Assembly (NCBI GenBank): GCA_900543605.1
Contig: UQSK01000004.1
Location: forward strand, 3,052-67,051
Length of the DNA: 64,000 nucleotides
Reading direction: 5' to 3'
From: an uncultured Collinsella sp.
GTDB taxonomy: Bacteria > Actinomycetota > Coriobacteriia > Coriobacteriales > Coriobacteriaceae
A model generated the notes under the pieces. It saw nothing but the letters and a program-made list of their open reading frames with translations. It ran no database searches and was not told the DNA's origin. The translations under genes and the position numbers were made by a program. Below are positions 8,428 to 16,549 of the stretch, piece after piece (the stretch's first letter is position 1; every line of letters begins with the position of its first letter).

Positions 8428-8952
8428 CTAATCGTGGTATTCGCCGCGGTCCCACTTCTCCAGGAACTCGTCAAAGAAGTGCGGGTCAGCCTGAGCCTCG
8501 GCGTCGGCCTTATTGCAGGCATCGATCTTGGCGATCAGGGCATCGTGCTCGGGGGTCTTCTCGTAGGGCTCCTCCAGGAAGGCAAGCATGATATCGGCCA
8601 TCAGGAACTCGCCGGTAATCTTGCCGCCAAAGCCCACGATGTTGGCGTTGAGCTCGCGACGGGCATACAGGGCAGAGGTCATGTCGCGAACCAGGGCGCA
8701 GCGGGCGCCGGGAACCTTGTTGACGGCGTTGGTGATGCCGATGCCGGTGCCGCACAGGGCCACGCCAAAGTCGGCCTTGCCGCTGGCAACAGCCTCGCCC
8801 ACGGCCTTACCGTAGATGGGATAGTGCGTACGGGTGTGGCTGTAGGTACCGCAGTCGAGCACCTTGTAGCCAGCCTGCTCCAGGCGGTCGGCCAGATAGA
8901 TCTTCTCGTCCGTAACGATATGGTCGCAACCGATTGCGATGGTCTTCTTCAT
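8428..8952 (-). CDS. lacB: Galactose-6-phosphate isomerase, LacB subunit
   Basis: The 174-residue RpiB/LacAB-family protein has an N-terminal [11 protein letters not shown] motif, the catalytic-site segment [16 protein letters not shown] near residue 67, and the C-terminal [16 protein letters not shown]. With LacA it converts galactose-6-phosphate to tagatose-6-phosphate. LacB is told from RpiB by the adjacent shorter LacA-type partner gene and its length of about 171 residues. GAAAGGACG precedes the ATG. It follows lacA by 63 bp. Confidence 0.93.
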   Translation of the reverse strand: MKKTIAIGCDHIVTDEKIYLADRLEQAGYKVLDCGTYSHTRTHYPIYGKAVGEAVASGKADFGVALCGTGIGITNAVNKVPGARCALVRDMTSALYARRELNANIVGFGGKITGEFLMADIMLAFLEEPYEKTPEHDALIAKIDACNKADAEAQADPHFFDEFLEKWDRGEYHD

Positions 8953-9015
8953 CAGAACGTCCTTTCGTCTGAATTCACAAGTTGAGGTAGAAGTTCGAGT
9001 TCTCGGTGGCTCTCG

Positions 9016-9444
9016 TTAGGCCATCTTGTTGAGCATGTCGACACGGATCTGGTGACGGCCGCCGGCGTACTGGGCGCGCAGGAACTCGCGGGCGATCTTC
9101 TTGGCGACCTCGGTGCCCACAACGCCCGGGCCCATGGTGACCATGCGCGAGCCGTTGTGCTCGCGGGTCATGTAGGCGGAACGCTCGTCGGAAATGTTGG
9201 CGACGACCATGCCCTTAATCTTGACGGCGGCCATATAGGAGCCGACGCCGTACTTATCGAATGCGAAGCCCTGGGAATCCTTGTGCTCCAGCAGGTCCTT
9301 GGCAACGGCGGTCGCGGAATCGACAAAGTCCGCGGCAGGGGTCTCGGAATAGTCGACGACCTCGTGACCGTCGGCGATGAGCATCTCCTTGATGGACTCC
9401 TTCATCGACATACCGTCGGCATCGGAAGCGATTACAACCCTCAT
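9016..9444 (-). CDS. lacA: Galactose-6-phosphate isomerase, LacA subunit
   Basis: The 142-residue RpiB-fold protein (MRVVIASDADGMSMKESIKE start, GPGVVGTEVAKKIAREFL near residue 104) matches LacA length and ends. LacA lacks the full catalytic cysteine loop of LacB and needs LacB for activity. AAGGAGGATGTC immediately precedes the ATG, the strongest ribosome site of the module. It is first gene of the minus-strand lacA-lacB-lacX-lacC series and is preceded by a 300-bp region rich in TTCAAA/GAACA motifs, consistent with LacR-type (DeoR) control. Confidence 0.93.
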   Translation of the reverse strand: MRVVIASDADGMSMKESIKEMLIADGHEVVDYSETPAADFVDSATAVAKDLLEHKDSQGFAFDKYGVGSYMAAVKIKGMVVANISDERSAYMTREHNGSRMVTMGPGVVGTEVAKKIAREFLRAQYAGGRHQIRVDMLNKMA

Positions 9445-9538
9445 GACATCCTCCTTGAGAGATACGCAGGTGCGTAGTTTCTGTTTGGAAGTGTTGAATC
9501 GCGTTCAGGTCCGGGCATCTGAATGTGCGGTTCTTCAC

Positions 9539-9624
9539 TGTTCATGTTTATTTGAACACATTCGAACAGTAACTGCAACAACTATTTGTTTATCTTTGTT
9601 CTTTTTTGAACAAATACCGTTCAC
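9539..9624. promoter_or_regulatory. lacA upstream control region with DeoR/LacR-like sites
   Basis: The region upstream of lacA (9445-9684) is AT-rich and has no gene. A TTCAAA-N7-GAACA site lies in reverse at 9539-9556, a GAACA repeat follows at 9562-9570, and TTTGTTC-N6-GAACAAA is a 20-bp palindrome at 9595-9614. The TTCAAA-N7-GAACA pattern recurs in front of the PTS IIA gene (11424-11441) and the DeoR gene (28291-28308). An ACCGTTCAC motif is at 9616-9624. Confidence 0.6.
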
Positions 9625-9684
9625 AGGTGATTGCTGACCGTTTGAGCCGGGCGCGGACGCAGCGACCATGTGTTCAACAAACAA

Positions 9685-9717
9685 AAGGGCGGCCGAGAAT
9701 GTGTCTCGGCCGCCCTT
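9685..9717 (-). terminator. Rho-independent terminator after the membrane-protein gene
   Basis: The stem AAGGGCGGCCGAGA/TCTCGGCCGCCCTT is perfect. On the minus strand it is followed by a T-rich tail (TTTTGTTTGTT), so it terminates the gene at 9752-10774. Confidence 0.88.
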
Positions 9718-9751
9718 CGGCGGTATTCCCCGGTATATACAGCTGTTTTAG

Positions 9752-10774
9752 CTACTCGGACTGCCCGCCCTTTTTGGCGTGCTTGGAAGGAGCGCTCAGA
9801 AAGCGGCCCGTCAAATAGTTCGCCGGGCCGGAGATATCGATCCCCAGCAGGGTGTGGCCCAGCCACAGAAACGCCACGAGCACCAGCAGCGGGATAACGC
9901 ACGAAGTCACGATCATCACGATGACGCCTTCGATAAGGTCGGTCACCTGGTGCACGATCTCGTCGGTCATCTGCTTGGCACCACTGGTTACCGACGTGAC
10001 CAGGCTCGAGGCCCCATCAGTCAACTGCTCGAGCACGTTTTTGGACTCCGTGGCCTCGGATTTTTTCTTGTTCGATTTTGAGCTGGTCTCGACTGACTTG
10101 TCCGTGGTGTCGGTCGCATCCGCAGCCTTTTGCTCGACTTGCTCAATACTTACGCGATACGTTTCATCGACCTTCTGCGACACCCATACGCTCGCGGGCA
10201 CGAGCGCCATGCCGATCACGGCAACCACCAGCACGCGCGTCGCCACACGGCGCAGGACAGCACTCGTGCTCCAGCGCCCGTGAATGCCGAGCGACACCGC
10301 AAAGAGCACCAACGCAAACGGGATTAAGATGCCCAGGCCAACCGACCACAAAATGGTTAGCAGGTATTTCTCTAGGTAGAGCACGGCAAGCACGATACCA
10401 AGGTTGCCTGAAAGCTGCGCGAGCTGCTCGGCAACCGGCGTTCCCGTATCACCCGGCAGCGCGGTAATGCCCGCAGACAGCGCCACGCATGAAGCCGTGA
10501 GCGCCAGTACGTTACCCTTCTTTTGGTCGATGACCTCGATGGTGGAGTCCCAAGTTTTGGTATCGGCGAAATGCGGACGAGCTACAAAGCCCGACAGCAG
10601 CGCCAGGACCACGAGCGCAACGATAAAGCCAATCTGCAGCTTTTTGTTTGCGCACACGACATCGGACAGACTGGGCTGCAGCTCGGTTACCGTCGTGTGC
10701 TCGGTTATCTGGACAGGACGCCCATGAGCCATCTCGTGCGCGTCTCTTTTTTGTATTGACCCGTTATCCGGCAT
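9752..10774 (-). CDS. Uncharacterised membrane protein
   Basis: The 340-residue product was not assigned to a family. A polar N-terminus is followed by a hydrophobic segment near residues 47-66 (IGFIVALVVLALLSGFVA). Further segments lie near 118-165 and 175-200. A low-complexity Ser/Thr/Lys/Glu stretch spans about 215-250, and a strong membrane segment near 280-305 precedes a short Lys/Gly-rich cytoplasmic tail (SKHAKKGGQSE). AGGAGG lies 8 nt before the ATG at 10774. It is monocistronic with its own terminator. It lies between the tagatose genes and the PTS IIA, but nothing in it ties it to sugar use. Confidence 0.8.
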   Translation of the reverse strand: MPDNGSIQKRDAHEMAHGRPVQITEHTTVTELQPSLSDVVCANKKLQIGFIVALVVLALLSGFVARPHFADTKTWDSTIEVIDQKKGNVLALTASCVALSAGITALPGDTGTPVAEQLAQLSGNLGIVLAVLYLEKYLLTILWSVGLGILIPFALVLFAVSLGIHGRWSTSAVLRRVATRVLVVAVIGMALVPASVWVSQKVDETYRVSIEQVEQKAADATDTTDKSVETSSKSNKKKSEATESKNVLEQLTDGASSLVTSVTSGAKQMTDEIVHQVTDLIEGVIVMIVTSCVIPLLVLVAFLWLGHTLLGIDISGPANYLTGRFLSAPSKHAKKGGQSE

Positions 10775-10863
10775 TTGGATACCTCCTCAGTCCGGCGTTT
10801 AATGCGAAAGGAAGTATACCCACCGAGCAAAAATCGAACGGGAGGACGAACGGAGCGCGCCAA

Positions 10864-10908
10864 GACTGTCCCCAATGACTAGTCGTTTAAGAACGTCCCC
10901 AATGACTA
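10864..10908. repeat. Dispersed GACTAGT / GGGACGTTC repeat
   Basis: Two CCCCAATGACTA units surround an AGTCGTTTAAGAACGTCCCC block. Related copies are at 29582-29613 and 56968-57025. The copies are short, palindromic and intergenic. Confidence 0.7.
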
Positions 10909-10940
10909 TCTCGGGATGAGTTGCGGGGAGGAGGACAGAA

Positions 10941-10973
10941 AAAAGCCCTGCCGCGGGTAGCGGCAGGGCTTTT
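10941..10973 (-). terminator. Rho-independent terminator after the PTS IIA gene
   Basis: The stem AAGCCCTGCCGC/GCGGCAGGGCTT has a 5-nt loop. On the minus strand the tail is TTTTTTCTG. Confidence 0.9.
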
Positions 10974-11000
10974 GGAAAGGGGCTTGGTTGTGAGGGCTCG

Positions 11001-11339
11001 TTAGGCGAGCTTGGCCTCGAGCTCGGCAATGCGCTTGTAGGCATCGATGGTAAAGCGGGCCTGCTTCTCCAGGATCATAGTGGTCATGAGGGTATCCTGA
11101 GCGTGAGCCATGATGAAGGTCATCTCCATCTCGCCACCGCCGGCCTCCTGCGAAAGCAGCTTGGTCTGCGTGTCGTGGGCACCGATGAGCGCATCGCTGG
11201 CATCCTTGTGCAGCTGCTCGGCCTTCTCAAAGTCACCCTCGCGAGCAGCATCGAGCGCTGCAAGCAGATCGGTCTGGGCGTCACCTGCGTATGCGACAAT
11301 CTCGAATCCAACCATCGAGATTTCTTCTTTGGTTGCCAT
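11001..11339 (-). CDS. lacF: PTS lactose/cellobiose-family IIA component
   Basis: The 112-residue all-helical IIA protein of the lactose/chitobiose family accepts phosphate from HPr and passes it to the IIB domain of an IICB permease. The phosphorylation site is His79 in FIMAHAQDTLMT, and the N-terminal VGFEIVAYAGDAQTDLL segment is typical. AAAGGAACG precedes the ATG. This is the only lactose-type IIA in the window, whereas three IICB genes are present, so it may serve more than one permease. A TTCAAA-N7-GAACA site (11424-11441) upstream suggests control by the DeoR/LacR-type regulator. Confidence 0.92.
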   Translation of the reverse strand: MATKEEISMVGFEIVAYAGDAQTDLLAALDAAREGDFEKAEQLHKDASDALIGAHDTQTKLLSQEAGGGEMEMTFIMAHAQDTLMTTMILEKQARFTIDAYKRIAELEAKLA

Positions 11340-11423
11340 ATTGCGTTCCTTTCACATATGAACCAACGGAGAGCATCGCGTCCGGGCATACGCGCTGCGC
11401 TGTGTATGACAGAAACAATAACA

Positions 11424-11497
11424 TTCAAACAAAAAGGAACAATGCAAACCGTTATTTCGAGCCGTGAACGGTCTTTTTTCGCCCGTGAACGGTTTCC
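11424..11497. promoter_or_regulatory. Control region upstream of PTS IIA
   Basis: TTCAAACAAAAAGGAACA (11424-11441) fits the TTCAAA-N7-GAACA pattern seen upstream of lacA and the DeoR gene. Two GTGAACGGT motifs lie at 11464-11472 and 11485-11493; the reverse complement, ACCGTTCAC, recurs in other sugar promoters here. Confidence 0.55.
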
Positions 11498-11553
11498 AAA
11501 CCATTTCGAACAATATCAAACATGATTAGCGTAAACCCAAACAGGACCGCACC

Positions 11554-12558
11554 CTAACGCAAATCGCGCACCGTATCGCCCTCTACGAGCACGCCGGGGA
11601 TCAGCATGTGCTCCACGCCAGACGCAACCTCCTCGGCACCGGCGATCTTATCGACTGCCCACATGCCGACACGCTTGTTGTCAAAGCGCACAGTGGCCAG
11701 GCGACGATCGGGCACGATGTCGCCCAGACTGTCATCAACACCCACCACGCTCACGTCCTCGGGCACGTGCTTTCCGCGCGACTCGAGTCCGCGAATGCAG
11801 CCGTAGGCCATGGCGTCGTTGGAAGCATAAATAGCCGTACAGGTCGGATCGTCCGCCAGAGCCTGACCGGCAGCATACCCGCTCTGTGCCGTCCAATCGC
11901 CACGAACGAGTCGCGGTGGCTCAATGCCATGCGCGCGCAATGTCTCGCGCCACCCCTCCTCGCGCTGCATGCCCGAAAGCGAGCGCTCGGGACACGAGAT
12001 AAAGTGCACGGTCTTGTGTCCCTGCCCCAGCAAGTACTCGACAACCTGGCGTGAGCAATCGAGCTGATCGTTATCGACCGTCGAGCACAGTGGGTGCTCC
12101 AGCATGGTAACGAGCACCGTCTGCATACCGGGCAGCGGCTCAAAGGTGCCAAAGTCCGCCGGCATGCGGTTCATGATCACAACCATGCCGTCTACCGGCA
12201 GCGCGCTCATACGCGATGATGCGCTCTCGAGGGTATAGGGATGTCCATCTACTTTAGTGAGGGTGATGGCGTAGCCGTGCTTATCGGCGGCGGCGGCAAA
12301 GCCCTCCATACGGTCGAGGTTGCCAGTACCGGTAATGTTGAACATGGCGACACCGACGGTCTTAAACTTGCCACGGCGCAGCGATCGACCGGCAAAATTG
12401 GGGCGATACCCCAGCTCGCGCATGGCGGCACGCACGCGTTCCTTGGTCTCGGGGCGCACGCTGGGCGAATCGTGCACGGTGCGCGAGACCGTCTGCTCCG
12501 AGACGCCCGCGAGGCGCGCTACGTCTTTGACGGATACCGATTTTTTAACAGCGGCCAT
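11554..12558 (-). CDS. LacI-family regulator of the first lacEG-type unit
   Basis: The 334-residue product has an N-terminal HTH (SVKDVARLAGVSEQTVSRTV, about residues 8-27), the YRPNFAGRSLRRGK hinge and a sugar-binding-protein-like sensor. It starts at ATG 12558 with only a weak upstream ribosome site. It diverges from the IICB gene at 12916, and three 18-bp operator-like palindromes occupy the intergenic region, one 14 bp before its own start. It probably represses both itself and the downstream IICB-GH1 pair. The effector is not deducible. Confidence 0.92.
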   Translation of the reverse strand: MAAVKKSVSVKDVARLAGVSEQTVSRTVHDSPSVRPETKERVRAAMRELGYRPNFAGRSLRRGKFKTVGVAMFNITGTGNLDRMEGFAAAADKHGYAITLTKVDGHPYTLESASSRMSALPVDGMVVIMNRMPADFGTFEPLPGMQTVLVTMLEHPLCSTVDNDQLDCSRQVVEYLLGQGHKTVHFISCPERSLSGMQREEGWRETLRAHGIEPPRLVRGDWTAQSGYAAGQALADDPTCTAIYASNDAMAYGCIRGLESRGKHVPEDVSVVGVDDSLGDIVPDRRLATVRFDNKRVGMWAVDKIAGAEEVASGVEHMLIPGVLVEGDTVRDLR

Positions 12559-12571
12559 AGGTCGATCTTTC

Positions 12572-12854
12572 TATGTCAACGATGCCATTGGTGGCACCTT
12601 GCGCAGTCATTTTTAACGCCTTCAAGTATATCCAACGCCTCCCCCACCATACGCTCACCACCAAAAACCTACCGTTCACCGACATTTTTGCTTCCCCGAA
12701 CGGCTTTTGTCGACCAAATGTTAACGTTGCCATTGTGCAAACACAGAGCCACCGGGCGGCTCAAACGTTTACGCGTAAGGAATCGACGGTTCGCAGGCAC
12801 AGGAACCACCGGTTCGCGTCTTTTTTTGTGTCGCAAAATGGCAACGTCAACATT
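12572..12854. promoter_or_regulatory. Three operator-like palindromes between LacI and IICB genes
   Basis: Sites of the form AATGNNAAC/GTTNNCATT lie at 12572-12589 (TATGTCAACGATGCCATT), 12717-12734 (AATGTTAACGTTGCCATT) and 12837-12854 (AATGGCAACGTCAACATT). All have a central CG as in LacI-family operators. They span the 357-bp divergent gap, which also contains ACCGTTCACC at 12671-12680 and no gene. Confidence 0.75.
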
Positions 12855-12915
12855 TTGGCAACCGGACGCCAAAAGCTACCATCGTTGCTAACCCACCGAC
12901 TCTTAGGAGCATTGC

Positions 12916-14691
12916 ATGGAGCAACTCATCGCCATCATCGAAAAGGGCCAGCCCTTTTTCAACGCGATCGCCCGCAACAAGTACCTCAAGGCGATCCGCG
13001 ACGGCTTTATCTCCGTCATCCCCATCATCATCTTCTCGTCCATCTTCTGCCTGGTAGCCTCGGTCCCCAACATCTGGGGTTTCTACTGGCCCGATGACAT
13101 CAACAACGCCCTGTGGAAGTGCTACAACTACTCCATGGGCATCCTGGCCATCGCCTGCGCCGCCACCACGGCCAAGCACTTCGCCGACGCTCAGAACCGC
13201 GATCTGCCCAAGAACAACCAGATCAACTTCATCTCGTGCATGTGCGCGGCCATCATCGGCTTCTTGCTCCTTTCGAGCGACACCATCGCCACGGACGCTG
13301 CCAGCGGTTTCAACACCACCTACCTTGGTTCCAAGGGCCTGCTGACCGCTTTCATCGCTGCGTTTGTGACCGGCATCATCTACAAGTTCTTCATTAAGCG
13401 CAACATCACCGTCAAGATGCCCGAGCAGGTTCCGCCCAACATCTCGCAGACCTTTAAGGACATCATCCCCTTCTCCGTCTGCATCACCGTCTTTTGGGTT
13501 TTTGACATCGTCTTCCGCGCTGCTTTTGGCTTCTGCTTTGCCCAGGGTGTCATCCAGGTGTTCCAGCCCCTGTTCACCGCCGCCGATGGCTACATCGGCC
13601 TCGCTGTGATCTACGGCGCCATGAGCCTCTTCTGGTTCGTGGGCGTCCACGGCCCCTCGATCGTCGAGCCCGCCATCGCCGCCGCTCTCGTTGCCAACAT
13701 GACCGACAACCTGGCTGCGTTCCAGGCCGGCCAGCACGCTTCCGCTGTCCTGACCCAGGGTGCCCAGTACTTCGTCGTCTGCATGGGCGGCACCGGCGCC
13801 ACGCTCGTCCTGGTCTTTATGTTCTGCTTCCTGGCCAAGTCTCAGGAGATGCGCGCCGTCGGTAAGGCCGCCATCGTCCCCGTCTGCTTTGCCGTCAACG
13901 AGCCGCTGCTGTTCGCCGCACCCATCGTGCTCAACCCCGTCTTCTTTGTCCCGTTTGTCTTTGCCCCGATCGCCAACATCTGGATCCTCAAGATCTTTAT
14001 CGACTTCTTGGGCATGAACGGCTTTATGTACACCCTGCCTTGGACCGTCCCCGGCCCCATCGGCACCATCATGGGCCTGGGCTTCCAGCCGCTCGCTTTT
14101 GTGATGCTCGCCCTTATCCTGGTCGTCGACTTCGTTCTGTACTACCCGTTCTTCCGTGCCTATGACGCCCAGAAGTGCGCCGAGGAGGCCGAGATCTCCC
14201 AGGAGGAGCTCGCCGCCAAGAACGCCGAGAAGGCCGCCAAGCTCAACGATGCCTTCCAGGGCAAGGCTGACGCCAAGAGCGTTGCCGCCGGCGCTGCTGC
14301 CGAGGCCGTGAAGGCCGACTCCCCCGCCGCTTCCGCAGCACCCGCTGCCGAGACAACGACCGCCAGCGACCTCAACGGCAAGCGCGTGCTCGTGCTCTGC
14401 CAGGGCGGCGGAACCTCGGGCCTGCTCGCCAACGCGCTGGCCAAGGCCGCCAAGGAGCGCGGCATTAACCTCGAGACCGCTGCCGAGGCCTATGGCAACC
14501 ACGTGGACATGCTCCCCGACTTTGACCTGGTCGTCCTGGCCCCGCAGGCCGCAAGCTACCTGGCCGACCTGCAGAAGGACTGTGAGCGCGTGGGCAACAA
14601 GTGCGTCGCCTGCCGTGGCAAGCAGTACATCGAGCTCTCCCAGAACGGCGACAAGTCTCTCGCCTTCGTGAGTGAGCAACTTTCGAAGTAA
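12916..14691 (+). CDS. lacE: PTS lactose-family IICB permease, unit 1
   Basis: The 591-residue permease joins an N-terminal membrane IIC domain (about 1-430) to a C-terminal cytosolic IIB domain by an Ala/Glu-rich linker (about 440-480). It imports and phosphorylates a beta-galactoside or related disaccharide. The IIC signature CFAVNEPLLFAAPIVLNP is near residue 320, and GVHGPSIVEP is near 240. The IIB phosphocysteine is Cys495 in VLVLCQGGGTSG. TAGGAG precedes the ATG. It is followed 66 bp later by a GH1 6-phospho-glycosidase, so substrate is probably lactose-like. No fused IIA domain is present; the IIA at 11001-11339 is the likely partner. Confidence 0.94.
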   Translation: MEQLIAIIEKGQPFFNAIARNKYLKAIRDGFISVIPIIIFSSIFCLVASVPNIWGFYWPDDINNALWKCYNYSMGILAIACAATTAKHFADAQNRDLPKNNQINFISCMCAAIIGFLLLSSDTIATDAASGFNTTYLGSKGLLTAFIAAFVTGIIYKFFIKRNITVKMPEQVPPNISQTFKDIIPFSVCITVFWVFDIVFRAAFGFCFAQGVIQVFQPLFTAADGYIGLAVIYGAMSLFWFVGVHGPSIVEPAIAAALVANMTDNLAAFQAGQHASAVLTQGAQYFVVCMGGTGATLVLVFMFCFLAKSQEMRAVGKAAIVPVCFAVNEPLLFAAPIVLNPVFFVPFVFAPIANIWILKIFIDFLGMNGFMYTLPWTVPGPIGTIMGLGFQPLAFVMLALILVVDFVLYYPFFRAYDAQKCAEEAEISQEELAAKNAEKAAKLNDAFQGKADAKSVAAGAAAEAVKADSPAASAAPAAETTTASDLNGKRVLVLCQGGGTSGLLANALAKAAKERGINLETAAEAYGNHVDMLPDFDLVVLAPQAASYLADLQKDCERVGNKCVACRGKQYIELSQNGDKSLAFVSEQLSK

Positions 14692-14700
14692 GTAACGCCC

Positions 14701-14734
14701 AGGGCCAGCCGACCATCCAAGACCGGCTGGCCCT
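14701..14734 (+). terminator. Intercistronic hairpin between IICB and GH1 genes
   Basis: AGGGCCAGCCG/CGGCTGGCCCT forms a stem of about 10-11 bp, with only a weak T tail (TCGATTT). It may attenuate transcription or protect mRNA ends. An equivalent hairpin occurs at the same place in unit 2 (19630-19656). Confidence 0.55.
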
Positions 14735-14757
14735 TCGATTTAGACGATTGGATCATC

Positions 14758-16197
14758 ATGTCCGTTAATCCTGCTAGCGTCACCAACCCGCCCGCGCAGT
14801 TTCCCGAGGACTTTGTCTTTGGCGGCGCCACCGCTGCCTACCAGGTAGAGGGCGAGACCCGCACTCACGGTAAGGGCAAGGTTGCCTGGGACGACTTTCT
14901 GGAGGCCCAGGGGCGCTTCTCCCCCGATCCCGCTTCGGACTTCTACAACCAGTACCCCGTCGACCTGGAGCTGTGCGAGGAGTTCGGCATCAACGGCATT
15001 CGCCTCTCCATCGCCTGGAGCCGCATCTTCCCCAACGGCACCGGCGAAATCAACCCCGAGGGCGTCCAGTTCTACCACGATCTCTTCGCCGAGTGCCACA
15101 AGCACCACGTTGAGCCGTTCGTCACGCTGCATCACTTTGACACGCCGCTTCCCCTCTTTGAGAAGGGCGACTTCCTCAACCGCGAGACCATCGACGCCTT
15201 TGTGGACTTTGCCACCTTCTGCTTTAAGGAGTACGCCGACCAGGTGACCTACTGGTTCACCTTTAACGAGATCTGGGCCGACGCCTCCAACACCTACATC
15301 GAGGGCACCTTCCCCGGTGGCGTCAAGGCGCATCTGGCCGAGGCCTTCCAGTGCGAGCACAACATGATGCTCGCCCACGCCAAGGCCGTGCTGGCCTTCC
15401 ACAACGGCGGCTTTAAGGGCAAAATCGGCGTCATCCAGTCGCTGGAGTTTAAGTACCCGCTCAACGAGAACGACCCCGCCGACATCAAAGCCGCCAACAA
15501 CGAGCACGTGCTGCAAAACCAGTTTTTGCTCGACGCGACGTTCCGCGGCGAGTATGCCCCCGACACCCTCGAGTGCGCCAACCGCCTGGCTGCCGTCTCG
15601 GGCGGCACCATCGAGATCTTGGACGAGGACCTCGAAATTATGCGCGAGGCAGCGCTCTACAACGACTACCTGGGTGTCAACAACTACCAGTGCCGCTTCC
15701 TCAAGGCTTACGACGGCGAGAACGACCTGCACCACAACGGTACGGGCGAGAAGGGCACCGGCCGCTGGCGCGTCAAGGGTATTGGCGAGCATGTGAACAA
15801 GCCTGGCATCCCCACCACCGACTGGGACTGGATTATCTATCCCGAGGGTCTGTTCGATCTGCTCGTCTACATTAAGCAGCGCTACCCCAACTACAAGCAG
15901 ATCTTCATTACCGAAAACGGCATGGGCTACAAGGACCCCTACAAGGACGGTTTTGTGGACGACCAGCCGCGCATCGACTACATCGAGCAGCACCTGCGCT
16001 GGCTGCTCAAGGCCATGGAGGTGGGCGTCAACGTGGGCGGCTACTTCTTGTGGAGCCTGCAGGATCAGTTCTCCTGGACCAACGGATACAACAAGCGCTA
16101 TGGCTTCTTCTACGTTGACTTTGAAACCCAGAAGCGCACGCCCAAGGCAAGCGCCTACTGGTACAAGCACGTGGCGCAGACCCGTCGTCTGGACTAG
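14758..16197 (+). CDS. lacG: 6-phospho-beta-galactosidase (GH1, LacG type), unit 1
   Basis: The 479-residue GH1 enzyme hydrolyses the phosphorylated disaccharide delivered by the PTS to galactose-6-phosphate plus the aglycone sugar. The acid/base is Glu171 in FTFNEIW and the nucleophile is Glu386 in FITENGMG. The phosphate-binding loop FSWTNGYNKRYG carries Ser-Trp, Lys and Tyr as in LacG; the Trp is typical of 6-phospho-beta-galactosidases, while 6-phospho-beta-glucosidases usually have Ala or Met there. Its product feeds LacAB. A 6-phospho-beta-glucosidase activity cannot be excluded. Confidence 0.9.
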   Translation: MSVNPASVTNPPAQFPEDFVFGGATAAYQVEGETRTHGKGKVAWDDFLEAQGRFSPDPASDFYNQYPVDLELCEEFGINGIRLSIAWSRIFPNGTGEINPEGVQFYHDLFAECHKHHVEPFVTLHHFDTPLPLFEKGDFLNRETIDAFVDFATFCFKEYADQVTYWFTFNEIWADASNTYIEGTFPGGVKAHLAEAFQCEHNMMLAHAKAVLAFHNGGFKGKIGVIQSLEFKYPLNENDPADIKAANNEHVLQNQFLLDATFRGEYAPDTLECANRLAAVSGGTIEILDEDLEIMREAALYNDYLGVNNYQCRFLKAYDGENDLHHNGTGEKGTGRWRVKGIGEHVNKPGIPTTDWDWIIYPEGLFDLLVYIKQRYPNYKQIFITENGMGYKDPYKDGFVDDQPRIDYIEQHLRWLLKAMEVGVNVGGYFLWSLQDQFSWTNGYNKRYGFFYVDFETQKRTPKASAYWYKHVAQTRRLD

Positions 16198-16250
16198 TGG
16201 CTTGCGACTAGCGGGATTGCCCCGCTCACACAACCTGTCCCCATTTCTCA

Positions 16251-16294
16251 GCCGGGGGCGGCACGTCACACGGCGCGCTGCCCCCGGCCCTTTT
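16251..16294 (+). terminator. Rho-independent terminator after unit 1
   Basis: GCCGGGGGCGGC pairs with GCTGCCCCCGGC and is followed by CCTTTTG. It ends the IICB-GH1 unit, just before repeat array A. Confidence 0.85.
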
Positions 16295-16310
16295 GTGCAG
16301 GTCGAAAGCC

Positions 16311-16536
16311 GTTTATCTCAATCTGTAATATCTAGCCGAGTTTTTCGGTCCTAGCTGTTACAGATTAAGACAAACCGGGGAGGCCGGGTCGAATTGTCTA
16401 AATCTGTAACACTAGAACCGGTTTTGGACGTCTAGTTGTTACAAATTGAGATAAACGCACAGGACAATCCTCTCAATCTCGATCTGTAACATCTAGCCGA
16501 GTATTTCGGCCCTAACTGTTACAAGTTGAGATGAAC
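16311..16536. repeat. Array A: three 65-nt palindromic units on an 80-bp period
   Basis: Units are 16311-16375, 16391-16456 and 16471-16536, separated by spacers of about 15 nt. Each begins GT(T/C)T(A/C)-like, then AATCTGTAACA, has a central CCGA-loop-TCGG type core, and ends TGTTACAGATTGAGA-like. Arms pair over roughly 25 bp. The array fills the gap between two convergent genes. Related arrays are at 21200-21424 and 27233-27378. No coding content. Confidence 0.88.
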
Positions 16537-16549
16537 GAGCCGAGCACGT

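Noticed and set aside
12847..14679. 610-codon minus-strand frame opposite the unit 1 IICB
   Set aside because: Antisense shadow of a permease with intact motifs; composition is dominated by Gly, Ala, Asp and Val.
16311..16536. Repeat array read as a CRISPR
   Set aside because: Units are diverged 65-nt palindromes with 15-nt, partly conserved spacers. No cas genes are present, and CRISPR repeats would be near-identical with longer unique spacers.
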